A stretch of 64,000 bases of DNA from [Flexibacter] sp. ATCC 35103 (GCF_001975985.1 NZ_MTQF01000004.1:279838-343837); one strand, 5' to 3'. Counted from the stretch's first letter, positions 17,798 to 26,965 are shown. Notes: generated by a model not told the origin, from the letters alone. Program-made: numbers and translations.

Positions 17798-18292
17798 CTA
17801 CTTCTTGCCGATCTCGATAATTTCCAGATCTTTTATCTTATCATCATCAATTACAAACCTCAGCATGGTTCGCACCTGATGAAATCCACTTTTTCCTGCT
17901 GCACCGGGATTCATGTGCAATAAATTATTCTTTTTATCGAATATTACTTTTAAAATATGCGAATGCCCGCAAATAAATAATTTAGGCGGATTTAAAGCCA
18001 TTTCTTCTCTAATTGCCGGATTGTATTTTCCCGGATAACCACCAATGTGAGTAATCCAGACAGAAACATTTTCGCATAAAAATCTGTTATGCAAAGGAAA
18101 TTCTAACCTGGCTTGTGCATCATCTATATTCCCGTAAACGCAACGCAAAGGTTTTAGCTTTTTTATTGTATCCGTCACATTCAAATCACCAATATCTCCG
18201 GCATGCCAAACCTCATCGGCTTGATTAACATATTTTAAAATAGTATCATCAATATGACTGTGAGTATCGGAAAGGAGAAGGATTTTTTTCAT
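17798..18292 (-). CDS. YfcE/MJ0936-type metallophosphoesterase
   Basis: The 164-residue phosphoesterase has the metal-binding series SDTHSH (residues 8-13), WHAGDIGD, YGNID (GNxD), and ICGHSH. This is the small YfcE-type calcineurin-like fold, usually active on phosphodiesters in vitro with unclear physiological substrates. I chose the ATG at 18292; the frame extends to a TTG at 18316 but MKKILLLSDTH is the family N-terminus. It converges with the kinase gene, with only 6 bp between the stops. Confidence 0.9.
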   Translation of the reverse strand: MKKILLLSDTHSHIDDTILKYVNQADEVWHAGDIGDLNVTDTIKKLKPLRCVYGNIDDAQARLEFPLHNRFLCENVSVWITHIGGYPGKYNPAIREEMALNPPKLFICGHSHILKVIFDKKNNLLHMNPGAAGKSGFHQVRTMLRFVIDDDKIKDLEIIEIGKK

Positions 18293-18299
18293 TTTTTTT

Positions 18300-18386
18300 G
18301 AGGGGAAAAGATTCAAAGGCGCAAAGATACAAAGGTTTTCTTTAAAGATGCTAAGGTTCTAAGACACTAAGTTGCTAAGCTTTCAA
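18300..18386. repeat. Degenerate tandem repeats (CAAAG and CTAAG types)
   Basis: First caaaggcgcaaagatacaaa, then gctaag/ttctaag/cactaag/tgctaag with 8-bp period. It fills the gap between the phosphoesterase start and the flotillin terminator. Confidence 0.7.
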
Positions 18387-18423
18387 TTAAAAAAATCCGA
18401 TTCGCTTACGCAAATCGGATTTG
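18387..18423 (-). terminator. Flotillin-gene terminator (CCGATTTG family, copy 1)
   Basis: On the minus strand the stem aaatccgatt/aatcggattt encloses a tgcgtaagcg-type loop and runs into seven T residues. It belongs to the repeated terminator family seen also at 26046, 26966, 29139 and 29910. Confidence 0.8.
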
Positions 18424-18521
18424 AAACTTTGCTTTAGACGCACTGCTGTGCATCTCTACGTTATAAGATGTATTTTACATCTCACATCTGATATTTCACA
18501 TCTAACATTTTACAACAATTA

Positions 18522-20435
18522 TTATTTCTTCGGATTTTTTACGTCTTTAGAATCTTTGGTATCCATCATTTCCATTAGTTTTAATCCTAATAAACCACTA
18601 ATAGAACCATCAGAACCGCTATTTCCTGAAATCAATACGTCCGGAATTACTTTGATATTTCCTTTACCAATTTCCTCAGTTACTTTATATCTTGTAAAAT
18701 TGTCTCCACCCATTGCTGTAACCTGAAGTTGATACGATTCTGCAGTTGATTTACCAATTGCCATGATTTTCTCTGCTTCGGCTAAACCGGTTTTTGAGAT
18801 TCTTTCAGCTTCTGCACTTGCGTTCAGTTTTGTCGCTTCTGCCTGCGCTCCTGCTCTCGCTTTTGTGGCTTCGGCTTCGGCATTTGCGCGCATTTTTGTT
18901 GCTTCTGCTTCAGCGTTTACATTCAGTTTTAAACTGGTTGCATCTCCTTCTGCTTTTTTAACCGTTGCATCTGCGGTACGTTGTGCGATTTCGACACTTT
19001 GCGAAGCACGAACGATCTCTTTTTGCATATCTGCAATCGCGGTTTCTTTCTCCATTCCCTGACGCTGTTCTTGCGCCATTCTTTGGGTTTGATACGTTTT
19101 TTGTTCCTCTTCTGCCAGTTTTCTGTCCGTTAAGGTTTTCATCAATGAATCTGGCGGAACGATATCCCCAATCAAAGTATCAACAGCGTTTACATTATAT
19201 TCGTCAAGTACTAATTTTATATGGTTTTTAGCTGATTCCTGACGTTCTTTTCTTGTACTTAAAAAAGAAATAACATCGCTGTCCTGCGCCGAGTTTCTAA
19301 AATAATTACCAATTGTAGGCTCTAAAACCTGAGAAACCAGATTGTTCATACTTCCAAAACGCGCAATTACTTTTGGTGCTTCGTTTGCCGGAACGTGAAT
19401 AATTTGTGCCACATCAAGATTAAATGGAAAACCATCTTTTGAACGCACCGTAATTGTAGAAAGATTTTTATCTAAATCATGTGATTCACTTCTGGCATTT
19501 GCCCAGTTTAGCACTAAGTTAGTTGTTGGAACCGGCTCTAATTTTGTCGTGTATTTATTCAATGCATATTTTCCTGGTCCAAAAGGCTCCATCCAGACAC
19601 CACGTTGTCCTTTAGAAACAATATTTCCATGTTTGAAAGTATCTCCGGTAACATCTTGCCCATCTTCGCCAATATACGAAATCACGACGCCAACATATCC
19701 AATAGGCACATCTGTCATTGGGTTTTGTTCAATTAAAATTCCCCAAGTATTAATGTAGTACGAACCTGCTAACATTACCTGAGGCTGTAATCCACGGTTT
19801 CCGCCTTTGTCCAGAAATTTATCAAAATCCTGAAAGTTATTATGGCCTTCAACAAATTTACCCGCAATTTGTCCTTGCGGAATTGGTTCTCCGTCAAGAG
19901 CCGTTACGATCCCAATCATGTTCTCGTAGATTTTGATTTGATCTGCAATTACAATTTCGAACAAGAACGTATTTATACGATACGAACCTGTTGTGATAAA
20001 AGCAGTCTGACGTCCTTTTTGTCCGCCATTGTTTAAGAAAAAAGTAGCATCCTGAAAGTTATCACTGTCTACTTTTCTGGCCAGGATTCGTCCGGTTGGA
20101 ATTTCCTGTCCGTCCTTACTTAAAACCAATCCAATTTTACCTTCCGGTATAACTGTAAATCCCGTCATATCTATCGAATATTGCCAGATCCACATTCCCC
20201 AGTATAAACCCGGGGCAAGCGTTTTTGCCTGATATCCTGCTTCTCCTTTTGTCGCAATAATACGACCATCAGGAAGCGATTTATCCGCTCCAAACAAAAC
20301 GAATTTCTTGGTCACTAAACCAATTTTATCTTCCGGAACCATTACCATTCCGAAGAATACACGTAAAATAAATTTGTAAAAAATAATGGAGAATAAGATT
20401 AAAATTATCCACCAATAAGAAGTAATTTCATTCAT
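18522..20435 (-). CDS. Flotillin-like SPFH-domain membrane protein
   Basis: The 637-residue protein has one N-terminal membrane helix (about 8-30), then four successive related segments starting at about residues 38, 101, 174 and 246, each with IG(L/I/Y)V, D/G-rich turns, GRI/GQI and G-Y-x-x-N. A SPFH/band-7 domain follows (about 240-430), then an Ala/Glu coiled coil (about 440-575) with repeated AEAEATK units, and a C-terminal tail. Flotillins form oligomeric membrane scaffolds. The repeated N-terminal region is unlike short flotillins and lengthens the protein. It stands alone on the minus strand with its own -7 box and terminator. Confidence 0.88.
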   Translation of the reverse strand: MNEITSYWWIILILFSIIFYKFILRVFFGMVMVPEDKIGLVTKKFVLFGADKSLPDGRIIATKGEAGYQAKTLAPGLYWGMWIWQYSIDMTGFTVIPEGKIGLVLSKDGQEIPTGRILARKVDSDNFQDATFFLNNGGQKGRQTAFITTGSYRINTFLFEIVIADQIKIYENMIGIVTALDGEPIPQGQIAGKFVEGHNNFQDFDKFLDKGGNRGLQPQVMLAGSYYINTWGILIEQNPMTDVPIGYVGVVISYIGEDGQDVTGDTFKHGNIVSKGQRGVWMEPFGPGKYALNKYTTKLEPVPTTNLVLNWANARSESHDLDKNLSTITVRSKDGFPFNLDVAQIIHVPANEAPKVIARFGSMNNLVSQVLEPTIGNYFRNSAQDSDVISFLSTRKERQESAKNHIKLVLDEYNVNAVDTLIGDIVPPDSLMKTLTDRKLAEEEQKTYQTQRMAQEQRQGMEKETAIADMQKEIVRASQSVEIAQRTADATVKKAEGDATSLKLNVNAEAEATKMRANAEAEATKARAGAQAEATKLNASAEAERISKTGLAEAEKIMAIGKSTAESYQLQVTAMGGDNFTRYKVTEEIGKGNIKVIPDVLISGNSGSDGSISGLLGLKLMEMMDTKDSKDVKNPKK

Positions 20436-20457
20436 AATTTTTGGTTATATTAGATTA

Positions 20458-20465
20458 CAAACATA
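20458..20465 (-). promoter_or_regulatory. Flotillin -7 box (TATGTTTG)
   Basis: An exact minus-strand TAnnTTTG match 22 bp before the ATG; no matching -33 TTTG. Confidence 0.4.
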
Positions 20466-20650
20466 GTAGAAATATTTCCTATTAAAATGAAATAATTTTA
20501 AAATTAACTATTGTCAATTTTTTCAAAATAATGTTAAAAAAAGCCTTTGATTAAATCGTTGGAATTGTCAATTTCTGACACGATTTTTTGCTGTGTAAAC
20601 TATGATTGGTATTTTTGGTTTTAACAGTTTTTAGAAACGTTCTGAGGTTC

Positions 20651-20897
20651 ATAGATGCAAAGGTTCAAAGGTTTTTATATTTGATTTTTAAAAATACAGC
20701 AATAAAAAAAATAAACATTTTTCTGAGAAAAGATTTCCGCAACGTTTATCGTAGAGACGCACTGCAGTGCGTCTAACTCAATGTTAAATATCCAGTTAAA
20801 TACGCCATATACCTTTACATCATCTGTTATGTAAGATGCACAGCAGTGCATCTCTACAATAGTGTCATGTAAAAAACCTTTGAACCTTTGCATCTAT
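20651..20897. repeat. 247-bp nested inverted-repeat element
   Basis: The termini 20651-20676 and 20872-20897 are exact 26-bp reverse complements (atagatgcaaaggttcaaag plus gttttt). Inside are two palindromes: gacgcactgcagtgcgtc at about 20755-20772 and gatgcacagcagtgcatc at about 20835-20852. The 528-bp gap 20436-20963 holds this element, the flotillin promoter and the truA promoter; the minus-strand ORF inside looks accidental. Confidence 0.8.
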
Positions 20898-20963
20898 GAG
20901 CCTTTGAACCTATAAAGAAAAAATCTTTGTACCTTTGCCACTCAGAACCTTTGAACCTTCACT
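20898..20963. repeat. CCTTTG tandem repeat leading into truA
   Basis: Units cctttgaacc, atctttgtac, ctttgccact, cctttgaacc run up to the start codon, which itself is the TTG of a ctttg unit. Confidence 0.65.
20930..20937 (+). promoter_or_regulatory. truA -7 box (TACCTTTG)
   Basis: An exact TAnnTTTG match inside the repeat array, 26 bp before the start codon; a TTTG lies 23 bp upstream. Confidence 0.4.
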
Positions 20964-21704
20964 TTGAGATATTTTATTCAATTCGCTTATAACGGAACCC
21001 ATTATCACGGTTGGCAATTTCAGCCCAATGCCTCATCTGTTCAGGAGACTTTAAACAAAGCTCTTTCGGTTTTATTAAATTCGCCTATTAATGCAATGGG
21101 TGCCGGAAGAACTGACACTGGTGTGCATGCACGGGAAATGTACGCACATTTTGATTTTGACACTTTAATCGATATTCCGGTTTTAATACATAAACTCAAC
21201 TCGTATTTACCAAAAGATATTGCGGTTTTTGATATTATATTGGTTCACGATGATGCGCATTGCAGATTTGACGCCACTAAAAGAACCTATGAATACCATA
21301 TCAATACTGTTAAAAATCCGTTTTTGCAGGAATTGAGTTGGTATTTTAATCAAAAATTAGACGTAGATTTGATGAATGAAGCGGCAAAAATCTTACTGAA
21401 TCATACGGATTTTCAATGTTTTTCGAAGGTAAATACAGATGTAAATACTTTTGATTGCACGGTTTTTGAAGCGTATTGGAAAATAGAAAACAACAACCTG
21501 ATTTTTACTATTTCGGCAAACAGGTTTTTGCGAAATATGGTTCGTTCTATTGTGGGAACTTTGGTGAATATTGGTTTACATAAAATTTCCCTAAGTGATT
21601 TCGAAAATATTATTGCCAGTAAAAGTCGGGAAAAAGCCGGATTTTCGGTTCCGGCACACGGTTTATATTTAACCGAAATAAAATACAATTACATCATAAA
21701 ATAG
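20964..21704 (+). CDS. truA: tRNA pseudouridine(38-40) synthase TruA
   Basis: The 246-residue enzyme has the family N-terminus RYFIQFAYNGTHYHGWQ, the catalytic Asp51 in GAGRTDTGVHA, and the C-terminal FLRNMVRSIVGTL. It isomerises uridines in the anticodon arm of tRNAs. The start must be the TTG at 20964: it gives the expected N-terminus, and no in-frame ATG lies near. The upstream repeat array reaches into the start codon. An ABC exporter gene follows 149 bp later. Confidence 0.95.
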   Translation: MRYFIQFAYNGTHYHGWQFQPNASSVQETLNKALSVLLNSPINAMGAGRTDTGVHAREMYAHFDFDTLIDIPVLIHKLNSYLPKDIAVFDIILVHDDAHCRFDATKRTYEYHINTVKNPFLQELSWYFNQKLDVDLMNEAAKILLNHTDFQCFSKVNTDVNTFDCTVFEAYWKIENNNLIFTISANRFLRNMVRSIVGTLVNIGLHKISLSDFENIIASKSREKAGFSVPAHGLYLTEIKYNYIIK

Positions 21705-21853
21705 CCCTGATTGCAGTGAAAAGCTTTTTTGAAAAAAATGTAGTTTTTGTGATTTTTATGGAGCGACCAACGGAAGCTTTATAAAAATAATACAAAAACA
21801 TATTTTTGAGAAAAACTTGTAACGAAAAGCAGGAATAGCTCCAGAAAACAAAA

Positions 21854-23608
21854 ATGAAAGCAAAAGCATTTGATACCGGATTATTTAAACGAATTTTAAA
21901 ATATACCAAACCTTATAAATGGCGCTATTACGGCGTTATCATTTTTGCTGTTTCGCTGTCAATTTTTGCAGCACTTCGTCCCTATTTATTAAAACAAACG
22001 GTCGACGGCTATATCAAGACGCATGATAAGCAAGGTTTGTTGATGTATATTATTTTAATGGGTGTGGTTCTTTTATTTGAAGTTTTCTCTCAGTTTTATT
22101 TTGTGTATTGGGCAAACTGGCTGGGTCAGGATATTGTAAAAGATATCAGGACAAAACTTTTTAAGCACATTTTGAGTTTTAGAATGAAGTATTTCGATTT
22201 GGTTCCGGTGGGACAATTGGTTACCAGATCAGTTTCTGACATTGAATCGATTGCACGTATTTTTAGTCAGGGTTTGTTCATGATTATCAGTGACCTGATG
22301 AAAATGTTGGTCGTTTTGATTTTTATGTTTTACATGAACTGGAAACTCACCTGGATTGTGGTGGTTGCAATGCCGATTTTGGTTTTTATTACCCGAATTT
22401 TTCAGCGTAAAATGCAAGTAGCTTTTGAGGAGGTTCGAACTCAAATTGCCAACATGAACTCGTTTGTACAGGAACGTGTTACCGGAATGAAAATCGTACA
22501 GCTTTTTAACCGTGAAAAAATCGAAGCCGAAAATTTCAAGGTAATTAATGATAAACACAGAGTAGCGTGGATTAAAACGATTTTATACAACTCGATATTC
22601 TTCCCGATTGCTGATATTATTTCGTCGATTACTCTAGGATTGGTAGTGGTTTATGGTGGATTTAAAATCCTTAACGGCGATCATTTCACCACTTTTGGAG
22701 ATTTATTTTCGTACACCATGTTTATTGGGATGTTGTTTAACCCATTGCGTCAGATTGCGGATAAATTCAACGAGATGCAATTAGGAATGATTGCTGCCAA
22801 TCGTGTTTTTGATATTATAGATACTCAGGATCATATTCAGGACACCGGAACTCTTGAAGCGCCTGTTTTTGATGGAAGCATTGAATTTAAGGACGTTCGT
22901 TTTAGCTACATTCCGGAAGAGGAAGTTATTAAAGGTATTGATCTTTCTGTAGCTTCCGGTCAAACTATTGCAATTGTAGGTTCTACGGGAGCAGGAAAAT
23001 CAACTATAATAAATTTACTGAATCGTTTTTATGAAATAAACAGCGGAACTATTTTTATTGATGGTCACAACATCGAAAATTATACGCTGGCATCGTTGCG
23101 AAAACAAATTGCAGTGGTTTTGCAGGATGTCTTTTTGTTTGCTGATACGATTTACAACAACATTACTTTGCATAATCCTGAAATTACGCGTGAGCAAGTT
23201 TTAAATGCTGCCAAAAAAATTGGTGTACATGAGTTTATCATGAGTTTGCCGGATAATTATGATTTTGATGTTAAGGAACGCGGTGTGATGCTTTCGTCAG
23301 GACAAAGACAATTGATCGCCTTTTTACGTTCATACGTGAGTAATCCTAGTATTTTGATTTTAGATGAAGCTACATCATCAATTGACACTTATTCTGAAGA
23401 ATTGATTCAGCGTGCAACGGAAACAATTACCAAAGGACGAACTTCTATCATTATTGCGCACAGATTGGCAACAATTGTAAACGCAGACAAAATTGTAGTA
23501 ATGGATAAAGGCCTGATTGTAGAGCAGGGAACGCATCAGGAATTACTGAATAAAGCCGACGGTTACTACAAAAACCTCTATGACTCCCAATTTTCGGTCG
23601 CTAACTAG
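21854..23608 (+). CDS. ABC transporter, fused membrane and ATPase domains (multidrug type)
   Basis: The 584-residue half-transporter has an N-terminal six-helix membrane domain (about 15-310) and a C-terminal ATPase domain with Walker A GSTGAGKST (Lys382), Q-loop VLQDVFLF, signature LSSGQ (480-484) and Walker B ILILDEATSSID. It is of the MsbA/MdlB exporter type and should act as a homodimer or a heterodimer in the inner membrane; the substrate is not predictable. Length is normal. Confidence 0.92.
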   Translation: MKAKAFDTGLFKRILKYTKPYKWRYYGVIIFAVSLSIFAALRPYLLKQTVDGYIKTHDKQGLLMYIILMGVVLLFEVFSQFYFVYWANWLGQDIVKDIRTKLFKHILSFRMKYFDLVPVGQLVTRSVSDIESIARIFSQGLFMIISDLMKMLVVLIFMFYMNWKLTWIVVVAMPILVFITRIFQRKMQVAFEEVRTQIANMNSFVQERVTGMKIVQLFNREKIEAENFKVINDKHRVAWIKTILYNSIFFPIADIISSITLGLVVVYGGFKILNGDHFTTFGDLFSYTMFIGMLFNPLRQIADKFNEMQLGMIAANRVFDIIDTQDHIQDTGTLEAPVFDGSIEFKDVRFSYIPEEEVIKGIDLSVASGQTIAIVGSTGAGKSTIINLLNRFYEINSGTIFIDGHNIENYTLASLRKQIAVVLQDVFLFADTIYNNITLHNPEITREQVLNAAKKIGVHEFIMSLPDNYDFDVKERGVMLSSGQRQLIAFLRSYVSNPSILILDEATSSIDTYSEELIQRATETITKGRTSIIIAHRLATIVNADKIVVMDKGLIVEQGTHQELLNKADGYYKNLYDSQFSVAN

Positions 23609-23674
23609 ATTTTTAAATGCTAAAAAATTTCTTAAAAAAGTTAAATTAGCGTTATAGGAATCATAAAACTGGTA

Positions 23675-23693
23675 TTACATAGAAATTATGTAA
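23675..23693. promoter_or_regulatory. Short palindrome upstream of the HNH-like gene
   Basis: ttacata and tatgtaa flank a 5-base centre, about 23 bp upstream of the -7 box. It could be an operator; this is only a guess from position. Confidence 0.25.
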
Positions 23694-23715
23694 CAATAGT
23701 GCTTTTTGAATTAAT

Positions 23716-23723
23716 TATATTTG
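23716..23723 (+). promoter_or_regulatory. -7 box of the HNH-like gene (TATATTTG)
   Basis: An exact TAnnTTTG match 27 bp before the ATG; no well-placed -33. Confidence 0.4.
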
Positions 23724-23750
23724 AGAATCTATAATTAAATGTAAAAGAAA

Positions 23751-24335
23751 ATGCCACAAAATAGATTTTATCCAAACGAACAATTTAAAGAAATAGAAAT
23801 AAACGCATCATTACAACTTAGATATGCAATTTCAAATAAAGGTCGTCTAATTAGTTTTTCTGATGAAATACAAAACGGACGTCTTTTAAAAGGCGGTTTA
23901 AGCGATGGTTATCCAACTTTTAGATTTAAGGTTAAAAATGACGACAAAATTGTCAATAAATATCTCTTTTTATACAAATTAGTTGCCCAATATTTTATTC
24001 CGAAATCATCAGAAGATCAAACATATGTTTTGCATCTTGATTATAACCGAAGCAATGATGATGTAAATAACTTACGCTGGGCGACAAAAGCCGAAATGAT
24101 GGCACACAGTCGTAAAAGTCCACGTGTGATTCAGGCTAAAAAGAACCTGATTGAACACAACCTAAAAGCCGACGGAAGAAAATTAACAACGACCAAAGTA
24201 ATGTTAATCAAGAAAATCCTGGCTAGACCTGAACAAAAAACCCGCCTAAAAATGATCGCAAAACAATTTGGCGTAAGCGAAATGCAAATCAGACGTATTG
24301 CCAGCGGTGAAAACTGGGGACACGTTAAAGTTTAA
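23751..24335 (+). CDS. NUMOD4/HNH-endonuclease-like protein with C-terminal helix-turn-helix
   Basis: The 194-residue protein has an N-terminal NUMOD4-like part (about 10-60, YAISNKGRLISF), then an HNH-like core (about 80-115) with LHLDYNRSNDDVNNLRWAT, and a C-terminal segment (about 145-190) with MIAKQFGVSEMQIRRIASG, a likely helix-turn-helix. Homing endonucleases of phages and introns share this order. Here it is a free-standing chromosomal gene with its own promoter and terminator, so it may be a domesticated nuclease or a DNA-binding regulator. Confidence 0.75.
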   Translation: MPQNRFYPNEQFKEIEINASLQLRYAISNKGRLISFSDEIQNGRLLKGGLSDGYPTFRFKVKNDDKIVNKYLFLYKLVAQYFIPKSSEDQTYVLHLDYNRSNDDVNNLRWATKAEMMAHSRKSPRVIQAKKNLIEHNLKADGRKLTTTKVMLIKKILARPEQKTRLKMIAKQFGVSEMQIRRIASGENWGHVKV

Positions 24336-24357
24336 TTGTCTTTTTTTGTTAAATGAT

Positions 24358-24414
24358 AAAGGTAAAATGTGAAATGTTTGAATATTAAATCAACATTTCA
24401 CATTTTACCTTTTT
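24358..24414 (+). terminator. Long hairpin terminator
   Basis: The stem aaaggtaaaatgtgaaatgt and its near-complement run into seven T residues, 23 bp after the HNH-like stop. Degenerate copies of cacattttacc follow to about 24480. Confidence 0.75.
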
Positions 24415-24601
24415 TCTTTTTACATCTTAAACATTTATACAGCTCACATTTTTCACAATTTACCTTTTACTTTTTTACAACTTACTAGTTTTTTAAAATA
24501 AATCCTTAAATTCGCAATCACAAATAACAAAAGAATAAAATCGGAAAATGAGTTTCGGAATTAAACTTCGTTTTCGGTAATAAATACTAAAAACCAAAAA
24601 A

Positions 24602-25990
24602 ATGAAATACGACGTTATTGTTTTAGGAAGTGGTCCTGGCGGATATGTAACAGCAATTAGAGCTTCACAATTGGGCTTTAAAGTAGCTGTAGTTGAAAAA
24701 GAAAACCTTGGTGGTGTATGTTTAAACTGGGGATGTATCCCAACAAAAGCATTATTAAAATCAGCTCAGGTTTTTGATTATTTAAAACACGCTTCTGATT
24801 ACGGGTTGAAGGTTTCTGAATTCGATAAAGATTTTCCTGCAGTAGTACAACGCAGCCGTGGTGTTGCTGAAGGAATGAGCAAAGGAGTTCAGTTTTTGAT
24901 GAAAAAAAACAAAATTGACGTTATTGAAGGTTTTGGAAAACTAAAACCAGGTAAAAAACTTGACGTTACTGATAAAGACAATAAAGTTACTGAATATAGC
25001 GCTGATCATATTATCATCGCAACCGGAGCTCGCTCTCGTGAGTTACCAAACTTACCACAAGATGGTGTAAAAGTAATAGGTTACAGACAAGCAATGACTT
25101 TACCAACACAACCAAAATCTATGATTATTGTAGGTTCTGGAGCTATTGGGGTTGAATTTGCTCATTTTTACAACTCAATGGGAACTGATGTTACTATTGT
25201 AGAATTTATGCCAAACGTTGTTCCTGTTGAAGACGAAGATATCTCAAAACAATTTGAGCGTTCTTTGAAAAAAGCCGGAATTAAAGTGATGACTAACTCA
25301 TCTGTTGAGCGCATTGACACAACTGGTGCCGGAGTAAAAGCATTTGTTAAAACTGCAAAAGGTGAAGAAGTTCTTGAAGCTGACATCGTACTTTCGGCAG
25401 TTGGAATCAAAACTAACATTGAAAACATAGGTTTAGAAGAAGTTGGAATTGCTGTTGACAGAGATAAAATCTTAGTAAACGCTTACAACGCAACTAACAT
25501 TCCAGGATATTATGCAATTGGAGACGTTACTCCGGGACAAGCATTGGCTCACGTAGCTTCTGCTGAAGGAATTAACTGTGTGGAGAAAATTGCCGGTTTA
25601 CACGTAGACCCAATCGATTACGGAAACGTTCCTGGTTGTACATATGCAACTCCTGAAATCGCTTCTGTAGGTTTAACAGAGAAACAAGCTAAAGAAAAAG
25701 GATACGAATTAAAAATTGGTAAATTCCCATTCTCAGCTTCAGGAAAAGCGAAAGCTGCCGGAACTCCGGACGGATTCGTAAAAGTAATCTTTGATGCTAA
25801 ATACGGAGAATGGTTAGGATGCCACATGATTGGTGCTGGTGTTACAGATATGATTGCTGAGGCAGTTGTAGCGCGTAAACTAGAAACTACAGGTCATGAA
25901 ATCCTTAAATCTATTCACCCTCACCCAACAATGAGTGAGGCTGTTATGGAAGCTGTAGCTGATGCTTACGGCGAAGTAATTCACTTGTAA
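24602..25990 (+). CDS. lpdA: Dihydrolipoyl dehydrogenase (E3)
   Basis: The 462-residue flavoprotein has the N-terminal FAD site GSGPGGY (10-15), the redox disulfide Cys40/Cys45 in GGVCLNWGCIPTK, the NAD site VGSGAIGVEF, the second FAD motif IPGYYAIGDV, and the C-terminal HPHPTMSE active-site His-Glu pair. It reoxidises dihydrolipoamide for 2-oxoacid dehydrogenase and glycine-cleavage complexes in the cytoplasm. It stands alone, without E1 or E2 genes nearby, as is common for shared E3 enzymes in this group. Confidence 0.96.
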   Translation: MKYDVIVLGSGPGGYVTAIRASQLGFKVAVVEKENLGGVCLNWGCIPTKALLKSAQVFDYLKHASDYGLKVSEFDKDFPAVVQRSRGVAEGMSKGVQFLMKKNKIDVIEGFGKLKPGKKLDVTDKDNKVTEYSADHIIIATGARSRELPNLPQDGVKVIGYRQAMTLPTQPKSMIIVGSGAIGVEFAHFYNSMGTDVTIVEFMPNVVPVEDEDISKQFERSLKKAGIKVMTNSSVERIDTTGAGVKAFVKTAKGEEVLEADIVLSAVGIKTNIENIGLEEVGIAVDRDKILVNAYNATNIPGYYAIGDVTPGQALAHVASAEGINCVEKIAGLHVDPIDYGNVPGCTYATPEIASVGLTEKQAKEKGYELKIGKFPFSASGKAKAAGTPDGFVKVIFDAKYGEWLGCHMIGAGVTDMIAEAVVARKLETTGHEILKSIHPHPTMSEAVMEAVADAYGEVIHL

Positions 25991-26045
25991 AAAAATATTG
26001 TATTGATGCTTTTGCGTCAATACGAGTTACATATTATTTTCAATT

Positions 26046-26084
26046 TAAAAAATCCGATTTGTGAAAGCAAGTCGGATTTTTTTT
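26046..26084 (+). terminator. lpdA terminator (CCGATTTG family, copy 2)
   Basis: aatccgattt - gtgaaagcaa - gtcggatttt followed by T residues. Confidence 0.9.
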
Positions 26085-26209
26085 GAAAGCTCTTGAAAAA
26101 TCAAGCTAAACAGCATAAAAAAATCTTAAAAATTGATCGATAACATTTTCATTTTGTAGCAAAAATTTTATATTTACCTAATATGAAATAATATTCTAAA
26201 ATATCAGTA

Positions 26210-26959
26210 ATGGAAAATACACCAATATTTTTTGCAGACGGAGAAAACCCAAAAATGATTGAAGCATTCAAAAAGGCACAAGAAACTTTTAAATATTTCT
26301 GGAGAGAATTATCCTGGGAATATCGCCGCATAGTTCCTGCCCTGGATGTTGCCTGCGTAAAATTAGCTTTTACCCAGGAAATAGATAATGAAACAGTAGT
26401 AGAACATATGTGGATAAACGAAATCAATTTTGATGGCGATAAAATAAAAGGCATATTAGTAAACGATCCTAATGAATTAACAAATGTCAGCAATGGCGAA
26501 TATGTCGAAATTCCTGCAAATCAAATCAGCGACTGGCTATTTGTTACTCAGGATAAAACATATGGAGGTTTCACAATACACGCCATGCGATCAGAAATGA
26601 ACGAAACCGAAAGAGAAGAACACGATGAAGCCTGGGGATTAAATTTTGGTGATTACAACGATATTCTGGTTGCATATGAGCAAAAAGAAAACCCGGAAAA
26701 CCTGATCGAGCATCCAATGAGTAAAAACATGAACGAAAGTCTTCTGGAATTTATAAAAACCAATCCAGCCGAACTTACCTCTCAGGACGAATCAGGATAT
26801 ACTTTTTTACATCGAGAGGCAATTGCAGGAAACAGCACAACGGTAAAAATATTAATAGATGCCGGCGCAGATGTAAATGCAAAAACCCACAATAATAAAA
26901 CTGCTTTAGATTTTGCAGAACAACTTAAATGGGAACATTTAATTCCAATCTTAAATTAA
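26210..26959 (+). CDS. DUF2314 domain fused to ankyrin repeats
   Basis: The 249-residue protein has an N-terminal DUF2314 (YegJ-like) domain (about 1-165), seen in VEHMWINEINFDGDKIKGIL and the SDWLFV...GGFTIHAMR stretch, then about two ankyrin repeats (175-249) with GYTFLHREAIAGN and ILIDAGADVNAKTHNNKTALDFA. DUF2314 proteins are of unknown function; combinations with ankyrin repeats are often found among immunity or protein-binding modules. It sits between two members of the same terminator family, so it is a single-gene unit. Confidence 0.85.
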   Translation: MENTPIFFADGENPKMIEAFKKAQETFKYFWRELSWEYRRIVPALDVACVKLAFTQEIDNETVVEHMWINEINFDGDKIKGILVNDPNELTNVSNGEYVEIPANQISDWLFVTQDKTYGGFTIHAMRSEMNETEREEHDEAWGLNFGDYNDILVAYEQKENPENLIEHPMSKNMNESLLEFIKTNPAELTSQDESGYTFLHREAIAGNSTTVKILIDAGADVNAKTHNNKTALDFAEQLKWEHLIPILN

Positions 26960-26965
26960 ATTATT

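Noticed and set aside
18421..18726. Plus-strand ORF of 101 residues
   Set aside because: It begins in repeats and overlaps the end of the flotillin gene on the other strand; codon pattern is unlike a real gene.
20675..20893. Minus-strand ORF of 72 residues
   Set aside because: It lies entirely within the nested inverted repeat and follows its symmetry.
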